DNA of 64,000 nt from the NCBI GenBank assembly GCA_946811695.1, contig OX328131.1:8509326-8573325 (forward strand), given 5' to 3'. The stretch comes from Gonocerus acuteangulatus. Lineage: Eukaryota; Arthropoda; Insecta; Hemiptera; Coreidae. Shown here in pieces: positions 43,303 through 54,875 of the stretch. Below the pieces are notes generated by a model that made no database searches, was not told where the DNA came from, and was given only the letters and a program-made list of their open reading frames with translations. A program made the position numbers and the translations under genes. The stretch's first letter is position 1. Every line of letters starts with the position of its first letter.

Positions 43303-43473
43303 TGGCAATAAGGCGGAAGGTCAATAAAATTACGCCACACACTTTCACACTTTTAGCACTTTCCTCCGAAGGAAAGTAGCTATTGAGGTTGGACTCATGA
43401 CGGAATTTTTGAAAAATTTCTTCAAATCTTTATCGATCCTACCTAGTAGACACCGAAAATGACCCCCGTTAAA

Positions 43474-43519
<46 letters not shown>

Positions 43520-44477
43520 CTGTTAACACGATAGCGGCCAGAGTTTTTGGTTTTTCGTCACGAAACTTGGTATATAGCATTCAATTAGCAAACGATTGAA
43601 CGAGTTCGTTAACCACCAAAGTCGGTCCACCGGAAGGGGGGGTTTACCCCGAACCCAAAACACTTATTTGACTATGTCAGCCGTAATATTTGTTATATTT
43701 CAACGAAACTGGGTATTCGTAGTGTTAATATAGAGAGAAAAGTGAGATATAAAAATGAACTAAATCGGTTCATTAGAAGGGGGGGTTTACTCCGGACCCA
43801 AATTCCTAATATACTCATACCGGTCGTAATTTCTGCTGTATTGTAACGAAACGCGGTATACGTCGTGGGTAACTCATGAGAAAGAAGTGCTGTAAAAATG
43901 AGCTGAATCGGTCAATCGGAAAGCGGGGGTTTAATTTGTAATATATTTGAATAGAAAAGCCGGCAGACGTAGGTTCACAAAGCCGCCGCAAGGAGCGCTT
44001 TCTACCACTAGAGTGACTGTATCCTGTTCCTGCGTTAGATCAAAATACGATAATATGAGGATTTTTGTATTTATTACGTAGTGTAGTAGGTACCATGTGT
44101 AAACATAACTCTGGATGCAAATTAATAATTGATCAGTTACTCATTACAAAATGAGAACTATTCACGTTTTTATTTTATTTATGTAGGATATTTTAAGCAA
44201 ATTGTTCTGGAAAGCAGTCTACACTACCCAAATTCTGAGGAAAGTGCTTAGTTATGCAGCTCCTGCGTGACGGACTTTTTTATTTCTCTTCCCTAATAAA
44301 CCAGTCTAGACGTGGCCCTGCTAGTGGAAGGTTCTATTCCTCAGGTTGAGGCTGAATTTAAGTTTTAAGATGTTCCCCTGAAGAGACACCAAAAAGGTGC
44401 GAAACATGTAAGGAAGAGAAAAAAAAGTGTGAAAGTGTGTGGCAAATTGACCTTCCGCCTTATTGCCAGTTCTATAT
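43303..44477. mobile_element. family L element with TIRs, interrupted by a HINE
   Basis: AGAACTGGCAATAAGGCGGA...CACACACTTTCACACTTT on the left is inverted on the right (AAAGTGTGAAAGTGTGTGGC...CCGCCTTATTGCCAGTTCT). Between is a family E element and then the CCAGTCTAGACGTGGCCCTG block. Confidence 0.75.
43352..44277 (-). mobile_element. HINE/DINE-1-like element, family E (copy 2)
   Basis: Left end TTTTAGCACTTTCCTCCGAAG with hairpin, right end GCAGCTCCTGCGTGACGGACT. A TA core lies at 43478-43514. Modules of about 145 bp with GAAACTTGGTA and GGTCCACCGG-like blocks. T-runs at both junctions fit a T-rich target. Confidence 0.72.
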
Positions 44478-44479
44478 AT

Positions 44480-45348
44480 TATAATCACGATACTATTAAA
44501 TATTTCAAATATTTATTAAAAAAATATAATAAATGTAATATATTTATTATAAATATTTGTAAAAAATTGTCCACAGTCAAAAAAAAAAAAAAAAAAAAAA
44601 AAAAACTGATATTGCTTACCTAAAAATTCAAAACTCTGAGTTTTTCAACATTTATTTTCTACAATTCCATATTTTGAACATGCCAAAGTTTAATATTTTA
44701 CAATCTAATTGTATGAGGATGATTCGTTTTTTTGATTTTTTTAAGTCGATTGGCTTAATTGACCACCTCTTTCCATACCTAGTAGGATAAAGAAATTTAT
44801 AAAAATTCTTTTAAACCTCAAAGTTACATTTCTTGAAATGTGCGATAAAATAATCCATTGCAGACTGCATGCCGACATTGATAAGAGATAATAATTGGTA
44901 CTTGGCAGAGAATTTGGCTGGGTTTGAGAGCTCGTTATCAGTGTACAATATATCAAGCTGTCATATTACAGTACATCTTCCCTTCGGAAGACATATATCA
45001 CTGACATATCCTTGTAGTGTCAATCCTAGTACAGCTGATCATCTCTGGGCATTCTACATTGTCCTGGAGGCGGTAAGCTTCATGTATCAATCGCGTAGTC
45101 GTGGTTTGTAATAGTAATATCCTTCAATTCCTCTTTGTTATGTTTGGAAACCAAAAGTAAACAGTTGATTTTAATTTAATTCATAATTTTAGATTAAATA
45201 AATGAAACCTTTTATAATAAAGTAATAAGTTAATTCTCCCCCCCCCCCCCAAAAGTTTTTTATTTTATTTTATTTGATTCTTGAGGTTCGCAACATTGGC
45301 GACCAACTCATTTCATGTTACGTCAAAAAAAAAAAAAAAAGAGAAAGA
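44480..45348. other. AT-rich DNA with poly-A and poly-C runs
   Basis: An A-run of about 25 is near 44.58 kb and a C-run near 45.24 kb. The 80-codon frame at 44869-45111 has no recognisable signature. It is the least repeat-like part of this segment. Confidence 0.4.
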
Positions 45349-46276
45349 AAAGTCCGTCACGCAGGAGCTGCATAACAAAGCACTTTCCTCAGAATTTGGG
45401 TAGTGTAGATTGCTTTCCAGAACAATTTGCTTAAAATATCCTACATAAATAAAATAAAAACATGAATAGTTCTTTTTAATTTTGTAATGAGTAACAGATC
45501 AATTATTAATTTGCTTCCAGAGTTATGTTACACATGGTACCTACTACACTACGTAATAAATACAAAAAAACTCATATTATCGTATTTTGATCTAACGCAG
45601 GAACAGGATACCGTCCCTCTAGTGGTAGAAAGCGCTCCTTGCGGCGGCTTTGTGAACCTACGTCTGGCGGGCTTTCCTATTGAAATATATTACAAAGTAA
45701 ACCCCCGCTTTACGATTGACCGATTCAGCTCATTTTTACAACACTTCTTTCTCATGAGTTACCCACGATGTATACCGCGTTTCGTTACAATACAGCAGAA
45801 ATTACGACCGGTATGAGTATATTAGGAATTTGGGTCCGGCGTAAACCCCCCCCCCTCCTAATGAACCGATTTAGTTTATTTTTACAACACATATTTACCT
45901 GTAGATTACCACTATGAATACCGAGTTTCGTCAAAATATACCAAAAATCACGGCTGGTAGTGGCGAATTGGTATTGTGGGTCCGGAGTAACCCCCCCCCC
46001 ACCTTATGAACCGATTTAGTTAATTTTTATATCTCACTTTTCTCTCTATATTACCACTACGAATAACAAGTTTCGTTGAAATATAACAAATATTACGGCT
46101 GACATGGTCAAATTAGTGTTTTGGGTTCGGGGTAAACCCCCCCTTCCGGTGGACCGATTTTGGTGGTTAACGAACTCGTTCAATCGTTTGCTAATTGAAT
46201 GCTATATACCAAGTTTCGTGACGAAAAAACAAAACCTCTGGCCGCTATCGTGTTAACAGACATACATATATATATT

Positions 46277-46308
<32 letters not shown>

Positions 46309-46324
46309 CATACATATATATATG

Positions 46325-46378
<54 letters not shown>

Positions 46379-46512
46379 TATATATAAATTTTAACGGGGG
46401 TCATTTTCGGTGTCTACTAGGTCGGATCGATAAAGATTCGAAGAAATTTTCCAAAATTTCCGTCATGAGTGCAACCTCAATAGCTACTTTCCTTCGGAGG
46501 AAAGTGCTAAAA
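45349..46512 (+). mobile_element. HINE/DINE-1-like element, family E (copy 3, longest)
   Basis: From AAAGTCCGTCACGCAGGAGC to CCTTCGGAGGAAAGTGCTAA. The motif AGCACTTTCCTCAGAA at 45378 is inverted at the other end. TTTCGT landmarks at about 45780, 45923, 46069 and 46212 mark three modules of 143-146 bp. The TA core spans 46267-46387. One frame stays open for 109 codons at 45487-45816 but has no known protein family. Confidence 0.75.
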
Positions 46513-46717
46513 AAAAGGAAAAGAAAGAAACATCAAACAAATGGTAAATAAATAACATAGGAACATAAAGCTTAACAAAAATGTGAAAAAGAAGAAAGTA
46601 AGAAAAAAAAATGAATAAACAAAATAAAAAGTAGAGCTAAAGTAATAATTAGATTAAAAGATGAAATTTCGAATGGTTAATGAATTATTTACAGCTTGGT
46701 GTATAATTGTGAGTTTT

Positions 46718-46880
46718 TTAAATATTTAAGTAGTGTATGTATGTGTGGGCTGGGCTACCTTCTGTCAGCAAGTCGTGTAAGTCGTGGGGCATATTTAAGT
46801 TAGTGAGTTGTCTGCAGTTTGTAAGTATATGTTTAACTGTCAGAGTCTCATTGCAGTATTTACAAGTTGGTCTGTCCTTT

Positions 46881-46882
<2 letters not shown>
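46718..46882 (-). pseudogene. LINE pol C-terminal fragment (knuckle after RNase H)
   Basis: 54 codons to TAA 46718-46720: RKDRPTCKYCNETLTVKHIL, TNCRQLTNLNMPHDLHDLLT. It is a homologue of the C-terminus at 6.4-6.6 kb (KPTCRTCNSELTIKHILTNC). RNase H and RT are missing; a TA run (46883-46923) replaces the upstream side. Confidence 0.85.

Positions 46883-46924
<42 letters not shown>
46883..46924. repeat. (TA)n microsatellite
   Basis: About 40 bp of TA then TGTATGTATG. Confidence 0.9.
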
Positions 46925-46935
<11 letters not shown>

Positions 46936-47204
46936 TTCTTCATTGATTATTAAACATCCTGTATATAAATACATCTGGTAATATGATGAATGATACAATA
47001 TGAAGGTTCTGTCCTCAAGGCCTCCCAACTTCATCCTCGATTAACGCCAAAAGGACGCTCAGATGACGTTGAGAGGTGCCTACACAAGCTCCCTTCTGCT
47101 CCGACCAGTGGCTGGAGTCGAAGAGAGATCGGTGAGCCACAGACATTGAAGCACTTGAAGGAAGAGAAAGACATTCCTAACACTTCACTTGGTCACTGCA
47201 GCAG

Positions 47205-47515
47205 ATCTCTACGCAACTGTCCTCTGAGTCGCCTTGGTTGGAGAGAGTGGGTGGGTGACGCTCGATAGGCACAGGCCTTCAGGATTTCGATCAGTGGAAA
47301 GTTTAGGGTGAAAATCTGGATGATATAACATCTTTAACGAGTGGGATATTGAGGTCTTTATGGAGGTTGATGTTGGAAACGTAGAAGAGAGCATTGACTA
47401 TTGTTCTTAGGACCTTGGATTGGAATGTTTGAATGCGTCTGATGTTCGATGTTTTCGCAACTCCCCAGAGTTCTGATCCGTATGTCCAAATGGGTTGCAA
47501 TACCCAAAAAAATAA
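47205..47515 (-). pseudogene. jockey-type LINE reverse transcriptase, C-terminal fragment
   Basis: LQPIWTYGSELWGVAKTSNI, RRIQTFQSKVLRTIVNALFY and VSNINLHKDLNIPLVKDVI match the thumb of the RT at 560-1510 (RPIWTYGLELWG, RIQTIQSKILGKISNAPYY). After a frameshift near 47.3 kb the frame reads FHPKLSTDRNPEGLCLS. Only the end of the protein remains. Confidence 0.82.
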
Positions 47516-47950
47516 CGTTGATAAAAATACCAAGTTCCAGGCTCCTCTCAAACATTTAGCTAAGGAAAGTTATGATATCATAGAATTGGGCCAAGGTTTA
47601 ATTGGGCCTTAATACTTTGTCAAGAACCTAATATTATCCTCTCACTTATTTGTACATTTCTAACTTACTCTACCAAGGTCCTGATATTAGATTTGACAAG
47701 AGCTATGTTCCCAGCGTTACTCATCTAAAATGTTTGAGCAGATGGTAACAAACACAGCTAGAATGTAAACACGAATCGGCACGTGCGCTACTATAATTGA
47801 TTGTCTCATTACAATTATTTTTCTTAACGACTTTCCTCAAAGAATAGTATTCTGCTCCTCTACAAAAAAGATTGGTTCGGTGAGGCGATGTCAATCGAAG
47901 AGATATGTGCTTAAAACTTGAAAGTTGTTGGTTTTATTCTTTTCAACGTA

Positions 47951-50158
47951 TGGGTCATTCCATATCAAGTGATTCAAAAACATGGAAAAAATTTCCCTCA
48001 TATTTTTTTTTTTTTTTTTAAATTCGGCTCATCAATAGTACACCATAAGACAATTAAAAATTCAAATTTTTAGGAATTTATCTTTATTAGTTTTCGAGTT
48101 ATGAAAGTTTAGGTTTTTTAAAAAGCACATTTTAGGACCGACACTTGATCATAAAATGTACCATAACTCCCAAACGAAATGAGCTAGAGAGGTGTGGTAA
48201 AAAGCATTCGTTAGTGTATTAAATGCTGATTAAAGTTATATATATCATGACTTATTTATGAAAATTGAAATTTTAATCTAATTTTTAAAACTTTAAAATT
48301 TAAATTTCTCTTAAAACGTATGTTTAAAAATTTTCAAAAAAAATTTGTAATTTTACTTTGATATTTTATCTCAGTTTTGTGTAAATTTCAAGTTGGGATC
48401 TCAATGGGATGATATTTATTTTAATTAATAACTTAATTAAAGGTAGCTTGGTATCTCGTTGGTACGTCAAAAATTAAAACTTTTCAGAAAATGAAATGAA
48501 ATCCATCTAATATAGACACAAGACGAAAAAACAAAGAAAAAAAGTCCTTTGGCATTCATCTCGTTTTGGCTTAGTGTCCGAGAAAAACGCGAAAAACTAA
48601 AAGAAATTATGAAAAATACGTCTATTAAAAGGGAGAGCAATTTTTTTTAAAGTACATGTATCAACCCCACCCCCTCCCCTCACCCTTTCACCCCCATCTC
48701 CTTTCACCCCCATTTCCTGATTTTGTGTGTAATAATGAAATATTAGGTCCACATTCGTTTACCCCTCGACTTAACGCAGAGTCTTTCGACGCATTCCTCT
48801 ATAATAAACTGTCGTCGTTCTTGGAGGCAGTCCTTTTGTCACAGAGATTCCAAGTCGACGATTGTCCAGCCCACTACGGGAGGGCCGTCTGAAATTGGTT
48901 GGGCATTAACTATCCATGGCGTTGGATTGGACCTGGTGGGCCGGTATCTTGGCCGGCTCCATCTTCAGACCTCACGCACTTGGATTTCTTCGCATGGGGA
49001 CACACTAAAGATTTGGTCTACAGGGAGCCCATTGGCAATAGGGAGCACCTCATCCATCTCATCAGATGGGCCTGGGAACAGATTACAGCAGTGCAATGCA
49101 AGAAATGCCAACGAGTCTGTCAACGTGCGATGTATTGCCTGTATTGCTCCAAGGTGACAAATCTTTGAACACCTTGTAAGAAGAAATTGTTATTTTATAA
49201 TTATGTATGCGTCCCGAGTTAAATTTAAAATGTTTTAAGAATTGAACATTAATTTTTATTAAGAATTTAAATTTTTTTTGTGTATGTTTTAGCACTTTCC
49301 TCAGAAGGAAAATAGATATTTTAAATTATGTTGAACTTACCGCTTTACATGGTGTCAGTTAATTTTTTCGAGCAAGAAATTCTGTTGTTGTTTTTTTGGG
49401 GGGTATAGGTGTGTGGGTAGAGGGAATGGAAGATGGAACGTTCTTCTAATGATTTTTATATAGGAATTATGAAATAGTGTCTTTTCACAATTGTGTTTTA
49501 GTTTTTGAGGTTTTTCTCGGAAAGGAAGCAAATCGAGATATATGCCAAAGGACTTTTTTTCTTTCTTTTTTCATCCTGCATCGATTCCCAAAGTTAGGCC
49601 GTTTTTTTGGGGGGGGGGACCCTGTGTATGTTAGATCGATTTCATTCCTTTTTCTGAAATTTTCATTTTTTTAAGTACCAACATAAAGTTAATAATTAAA
49701 ATAAATATGATCACATTGAGATCCCAGCTTGAAATTTACACAAAACTAAGATAAGATATCAAAGAAAAATTACAAATTTTTTGAAAATTTTTAAACATAC
49801 GTTTTAAGAGAAATTTAAATTTTAAAGTTTTAAAAATTACCTTAAAATTTCAATTGTCATAAATAAGTCATGATATATATAATTTTAATCAGCATTTAAT
49901 ACACTAAGGAATTCTTTTTACCACACCTCTCTAGCTCATTTCGTTTGGGAGTTATGGTACATTTTATGATCAAGTGTCGCTCCTAAAATATGCTTTTTTA
50001 AAAAAACTTAAACTTTAATAACTCGAAAACTAATAAAGATAAAATTCTACAAATTTGGATTTTTAATTGTCTTATGGGGTACTATTGATGAGCCAAATCT
50101 TAAAAAAAATCAAAAAATATGAGGGGAAAAACTGTGGATCACTTGATATGGTGATCCG
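47951..50158. mobile_element. mariner-like element with very long inverted repeats
   Basis: Ends TGGGTCATTCCATATCAAGT and ACTTGATATGGTGATCCG face each other, with TA on both outer sides. The inverted arms run about 650 bp each (to about 48.61 and from about 49.49 kb). They include GAGTTATGG, CTAGCTCATTTCGTTTGGGA and GTCCTTTGGCATTCATCTCG blocks. A transposase fragment is in the middle. Arms this long are unusual for the mariner group. Confidence 0.75.
48740..49168 (+). pseudogene. mariner-superfamily DDE transposase, C-terminal half
   Basis: Reads LNAESFDAFLYNKLSSFLEA, FQVDDCPAHYGRAV, a TGA at 48890-48892, then NWLGINYPWRWIG, SWPAPSSDLTHLDFFAWGHT and KDLVYREPIG. The D of VDDCPAH and the D of HLDFF fit the second and third catalytic acids, with 41 residues between if the stop is counted. 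That would suit a DD41D-like group. Both sides of the stop are in one frame, so one mutation separates them. The N-terminal DNA-binding part and first catalytic Asp are missing. Confidence 0.82.
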
Positions 50159-50400
50159 TATTTGTCTCTGATTACCTAACTTTTTAAGTGTTTTTTTTTT
50201 TACTCCCCAACAGTACAAGTACGGTTACCACTACATGGTGTTTCCTGGGTAATTTTAAAGTCCGTGCAATAATAAGATGTAAAAAATTATGTAGTAGCGT
50301 TAATTTTGGTCATACCTTATTTAACGCAATATAAAAACTACTTATCGGCCGTGGTGAAGCACGGGTATCCAGCTAGTCACATTATAAATGTCAGTTTACA
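50159..50400 (+). mobile_element. Helitron family G 3' end with flanking DNA
   Basis: GTAGTAGCGTTAATTTTGGT and GAAGCACGGGTATCCAGCTAG (end 50376) followed by T. A hairpin (CCGTG...CACGG) precedes the end. The 5' limit is unknown. Confidence 0.7.
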
Positions 50401-51035
50401 TTTTTTTTTAATTTTATTTATTATTTTCAGCTTTAAAAATGACATGATAAGATTTTTATGAAAACTTATATAATACAGTTCCTGTGAGATGGGTATTTTA
50501 TTGATTTTAGAAAAGCAATAACCAATTATCAAACCAACCAAGTAAAAAAAAAAAAAAAGAAGAAATTGTGAGTTTGCAAAAACCCTTGTACAGCTTGGTT
50601 AAGGCAGTGTAAACAACTCGTCCTTTCCTTCGCAACTACTTAAAAGGCTATTCGAAAAGCAAACGAAAATATTGATTTTCCAAGGCCTGAGCGCAAATTA
50701 GGTTTGGACAAGATGGACGCTCGGCAAACTGTTCTTTATTTTTCGCCGGGAATGAAAACTGATTTTAATCCAATTTACTTACATTTATAATGTACCTTAT
50801 ACATTGTTGTAAATTCGAAATAAATAAATAAAAAAAAAATTTCATTTATTGTTCACAAGAAAATATATACCAATCTAAATTATGATAACTTCGTCACGCA
50901 GGAGCTGCACAGCTGTGCACATTAATCAAACAGTTTGTTACTTAAGAATACTTTGGGGAATTTGCTCAAACTAACTGATAGCTAAATGATAAGACAATAG
51001 TTAGGCGTTAGGGCGACGAGTAAAGGAACAGCTGG
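50401..51035. other. no gene recognised; remnant family E terminus near 50.89 kb
   Basis: TCGTCACGCAGGAGCTGCACA at about 50892 is a worn family E start. The rest is AT-rich with no signature. Confidence 0.45.
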
Positions 51036-51039
51036 ATTT

Positions 51040-51235
51040 CGGCTAGAGATGGGCGACTTGAATCGATATTTTAGAAGATCGATCTTTTTAACAAGAAATA
51101 TCGATTTTTTGAATCGATCTCTATCGGTCGAACTTTTCAAAGAATCTATCTCTAAGGGCCGACCTTTTAATGTATCGAACTTCAAGGCCGATCTTTTAAA
51201 GAATCAATCTATTTAGAGTACCGCAAAATAAAGTG
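51040..51235. repeat. hAT-like end plus GATCGATC-type short repeats
   Basis: AGAGATGGGCGACTTGAATC is followed by four to five worn units (CGATCTCTATCGGTCGAACT, CTAAGGGCCGACC). It matches the start and units of the 31-bp array at 27.5 kb, so both may be one MITE family with variable repeat number. Confidence 0.6.
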
Positions 51236-51270
51236 TTTTTTTTTATTTAACTATTCAAATACTTAATCAC

Positions 51271-51275
51271 ACCTC

Positions 51276-51328
<53 letters not shown>
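51271..51328. repeat. (TA)n microsatellite
   Basis: About 58 bp of TA. Confidence 0.9.
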
Positions 51329-51332
<4 letters not shown>

Positions 51333-51512
51333 GTATAATCAAAAATTCTCATTTATTTGACTGAAGAAGAAATTTACAGAACAGTGTCCTATGTCCAGTA
51401 ACAGACTTTTAATACAACAATACCATTATACAACAATTGTTTGGGCTTTCTAGCAGTGTTTCCCGTTTTCAAATCGGCTGAATGGAAGATTTTTTATGAA
51501 TTTTATATGAAA

Positions 51513-52260
51513 AAAAGTCCGACTCGCAGGAACTGCATCATCTTAGGGTGGGTCCGTTCTTATCCCTAGTCTCATTTGGAAAGATTAAAAAAGAAATAGT
51601 TATTAATTTGGTTCCACCTTTCTTGGAAGGTCTTGATTCTTAGGCAGTTGAAAATTGTCACAAGGTCTTCGAATCTCTTCTTTGGAAAGCTAAATTTCTA
51701 ACAATAGATTGTTTTTCTTATTTTACTTAACCTGTTTTATTGTCAAATACATTATCCAACTATAAGCAATTAAAAAATAACAAGGAATAAAAACAGACCA
51801 AAAGAACCGATTGAATAAACGAAATCAATTACATTAAAGTTTAAACACTTATTTCTCCGATTGACATTGCCTAATTAAAACTTTATTTAGAACCTTTTTT
51901 GTAGAGCATTTAGTAAGCTTTCTAATGGTAACCTTCCGCTTACCAAGATTCTCAACCGTTTTCGAGATATTAACGAAAGTATACAACGTTACCAAAACTT
52001 TTCATGTCTGTTAATAAAATATTTTACTCTAACCTTTCCTTAACTCCAAACGTAACCAAAATTTCAACATATTAGTTTTGATGAAATTTGAACATGCAGA
52101 AAATGTTTCAACTGCATCCCATGATTCTATGTACCCAAACCAAAAACGCTATTCAACAACTATTTTTCCAATTTTCTAGTAGACTTTGATGTTCCCAGTT
52201 TGCGGTTGCAGTGTTAAATATAAATTATTTTACCAATATGTCCTCGTATTTCTGACAAAT
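51513..52260 (+). mobile_element. HINE-like element, family D (5' part)
   Basis: AAAAAGTCCGACTCGCAGGA, ACTGCATCATCTTAGGGTGG and TCCGTTCTTATCCCTAGTCT begin the element. TCAACCGTTTTCGAGATATT inside matches the family. The far end is not visible. The limit given is approximate. Confidence 0.5.
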
Positions 52261-52596
52261 TGTTATTAGATTTTGGGAGGGAGGGGGAGTCAAGAGGTTA
52301 ATATCGCCTAGAAGCAGGTGGACTAAAACTCTCGGCAGAAACTTTACCAATAACTATTGTATGATGCTATTTCAGGTCGGCTAACTTAGCGGTGGGCTTA
52401 ACTTTTCAACTTCCAGGATACCCACGCGTTAAATTCTCAAGTATGAACATAGGAACTTTAACCGTCAAACACACACAGCTTCATACACATACAAGATCTG
52501 GGACTACCTTTAAAGGAAAGTCAATCCACCTGTGCTTTCCTTAAGGGTTAAGACTAACTTGGGCGATCAAAATCAAAGCCAGTTTCTTGGGGTTTG
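52261..52596. other. no gene recognised
   Basis: A G-rich stretch near 52.28 kb and otherwise unassigned DNA up to the LTR. Confidence 0.45.
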
Positions 52597-54124
52597 TCGG
52601 TGTATTGGCCAGAAATTCCCAACAAACAAATAATAGTCGTGTTAATAAAATAATAAATAAAATAAAAACTTTATTCCTCTTGAATAAATAAAATAATAAA
52701 ATTTAACTTTAATTAATAAATACAATTATAAGGCGACTGTCAATAAATAAAGTAAGTATAAAGTAGTAGGGTATGACGTCACTTAGGCTGATGTGCAGAT
52801 CTCCATGGGGAGAGTTGGTAGCCGGGAGCTTGGATCTCTTGGCTCTCGTTGGTACTGCTTGTACCGAGTAAGGTAACTTAGGGTTATCACAAGCTGCTCA
52901 GAATCTAGTAAAATGTTCAGTACTTGCGGGAAATCCCAGTGCACCGAGATGTTGAGCCGGTATCAGTAGTAGGGTATGACGTCACTTAGGCTGATGTGCA
53001 GATCTCCATGGGGAGAGTTGGTAGCCGGGAGCTTGGATCTCGTTGGTACTCCTTGTACCGAGGAAGGTAACTTAGGGTTATCACAAGCTGCTCAGAATCT
53101 AGTAAAATGTTCAGTACTTGCGGGAAATCCCAGTGCACCGAGATGTTGAGCCGGTATCAGTAGTAGGGTATGACGTCACTTAGGCTGATGTGCAGATCTC
53201 CATGGGGAGAGTTGGTAGCCGGGATCTTGGATCTCGCTGGTACTGCTTGTACCAAGAAGGTAACTTAGGGTTATCGCAAGCTGCTTAGAATCTAGTAAAA
53301 TGTTCAGTACTTGCGGGAAATCCCAGTGACCCGAGATGTTGAGCCGGTTTCAGTAGTAGGGTATGACGTCACTTAGGCTGATGTGCAGATCTCCATGGGG
53401 AGAGTTGGTAGCCGGGAGCTTGGATCTCGTTGGTACTCCTTGTACCGAGGAAGGTAACTTAGGGTTATCACAAGCTGCTTAGAATCTAGAAAAATGTTCA
53501 GTACTTGCGGGAAATCCCTGTGCACCGAGATGTTGAGCCGGTTACAGTAGTAGGGTATGACGTCACTTAGGCTGATGTGCAGATCTCCATGGGGAGAGTT
53601 GGTAGCCGGGAGCTTGGATCTCGTTGGTACTCCTTGTACCGAGGAAGGTAACTTAGGGTTATCGCAAGCTGCTTAGAATCTAGTAAAATGTTCAGGACTT
53701 GCGGGAAATCCCAGTGCACCGAGATGTTGAGCCGGTTTCAGTAGTAGGGTATGACGTCACCTAGACTGATGTGCAGATCTCCATGGGGAGAGTTGGTAGC
53801 CGGGATCTTGGATCTCGCTGGTACTGCTTGTACCAAGAAGGTAATTTAGGGTTATCGCAAGCTGCTTAGAATCTAGTTAAATGTTCAGTACTTGCGGGAA
53901 ATCCCAGTGCACCGAAATGTTGAGCCGGTTTCAGTGGTTCTCTAGGAACAGGCAGCAAAACACAAAATGCTAGGGGAACGACACTTGGCTTGATCTGCTG
54001 AGATGCCGAATCCTCCGGTTATCTGCTCACTATCTGGATACTAACTAACTAGCTGTAAAAACTATTCCTATAGTACAGCGGGCTTTTCTCTCGAGGAAAA
54101 ATATAATTTAAAATAAGCTCCGCT
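52597..54124 (-). mobile_element. Gypsy-type 3' LTR, expanded
   Basis: On the minus strand it starts TGTAGCGGAGCTTATTTTAA directly after the polypurine tract and ends CAATACACCGACA. It is 1.53 kb, compared with 0.63 kb for the solo LTR at 4.0-4.7 kb. The difference is a tandem array of six units in the middle. Confidence 0.85.
52763..53935. repeat. 194-bp tandem array inside the LTR, six copies
   Basis: The landmark AGTAGTAGGGTATGACGTCA starts at 52763, 52964, 53159, 53352, 53546 and 53740. The first unit has an extra 7 bp. Each unit carries a CRE-like TGACGTCA, GTTGGTAGCCGGGAGCTTGG and GTGCACCGAGATGTTGAGCC. In the solo LTR the block occurs once. Confidence 0.95.
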
Positions 54125-54125
54125 A

Positions 54126-54146
54126 CAGCACTCCCCCCCCCCCTAG
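54126..54146 (-). other. Gypsy polypurine tract
   Basis: Minus strand reads CTAGGGGGGGGGGGGAGTGC directly before the LTR start TGTAG. This is the expected primer site for plus-strand synthesis. Confidence 0.75.
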
Positions 54147-54220
54147 TGACACAGTCGCTGAAGCTAAGTCTGCACAGGGGTTTTACCACCGGTATGAGGG
54201 CTTTTCATCTGGCGGTGCAC

Positions 54221-54866
54221 TTACTTCTGATCGTTGAGTCGGCTGGATGGACGTCTCCAACTTTGATGCAGGCGAATGAGGGGGTTTCGGAGGCTTTGAT
54301 TGGTCCATACTATCCGGGATGTCTTCCTCGAGGGATATGCAGGCTTGATGCGGTCGACGGAAACATTTACTTCCCTGTCGCCGATCAGCAGGGTGAAGAT
54401 CTTTACTCCTCTTTTCTGAATCTTGTGCGGTCCTGTATACGGTGGTACGAGGGGTTTGCAAAGGGCATCCTCTCGTAGGAAGACATGCGTGCAGGTGTCG
54501 AGCTCCTTTTTTCCTGAATGTCTTCTTGTTTGAAGCTCATGGCTCTGCTGGCTTCAGACGGCATAAATCTTCCTTCAGTGTTTAAAGTGCTGCATGAGGT
54601 TCCTGAGTTTCTGGGGCTCCGAGGAAATCGCCTGGAAGTCCGAGAGGGCTGCCGTACATTGCCTCAGCTACGCTTCCGCCCATGTCCTCACGGAACACTG
54701 ATCTTAGTCCAAGCAGGACTGTGGGTAGGACACGTTTCCACCTGGTCGATGAGAGGTGTGCCATCAAGGCAGCTTTAAGGCTGCGGTGCCACCGTTCAAC
54801 GCATCCATTACTCTGCGGGTGGTAAGACGTAGTCCGCAGCTTGGTGATGCCCAGGAGTGCACTCAA
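54221..54866 (-). pseudogene. Gypsy pol, integrase C-terminal half
   Basis: This part joins element DNA to the target. The first frame reads GITKLRTTSYHPQSNG, CVERWHRSLKAALMAH and VLLGLRSVFREDMGGSVAEA, up to LGLPGDFL. HPQSNG...ERWHR is the last part of the integrase core. After a frameshift near 54.5 kb another frame reads THVFLREDALCKPLVPPYTG, then VKIFTLLIGDREVNVSVDRI, KPAY, and ends at TAA 54221-54223. That is the usual integrase C-terminal fold. The ORF seen at 54183-54461 is the wrong frame. The element is cut at 54.87 kb by the 21-bp array. Confidence 0.87.
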
Positions 54867-54875
54867 TCCAGGAGA

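Noticed and set aside
44869..45111. Possible host gene exon
   Set aside because: 80 codons with no recognisable domain, no clear splice context and no homologue in the window. I cannot support it.
54183..54461. 92-codon ORF as a separate protein
   Set aside because: It is an out-of-frame reading of the Gypsy integrase C-terminus, whose genuine frame ends at 54221.
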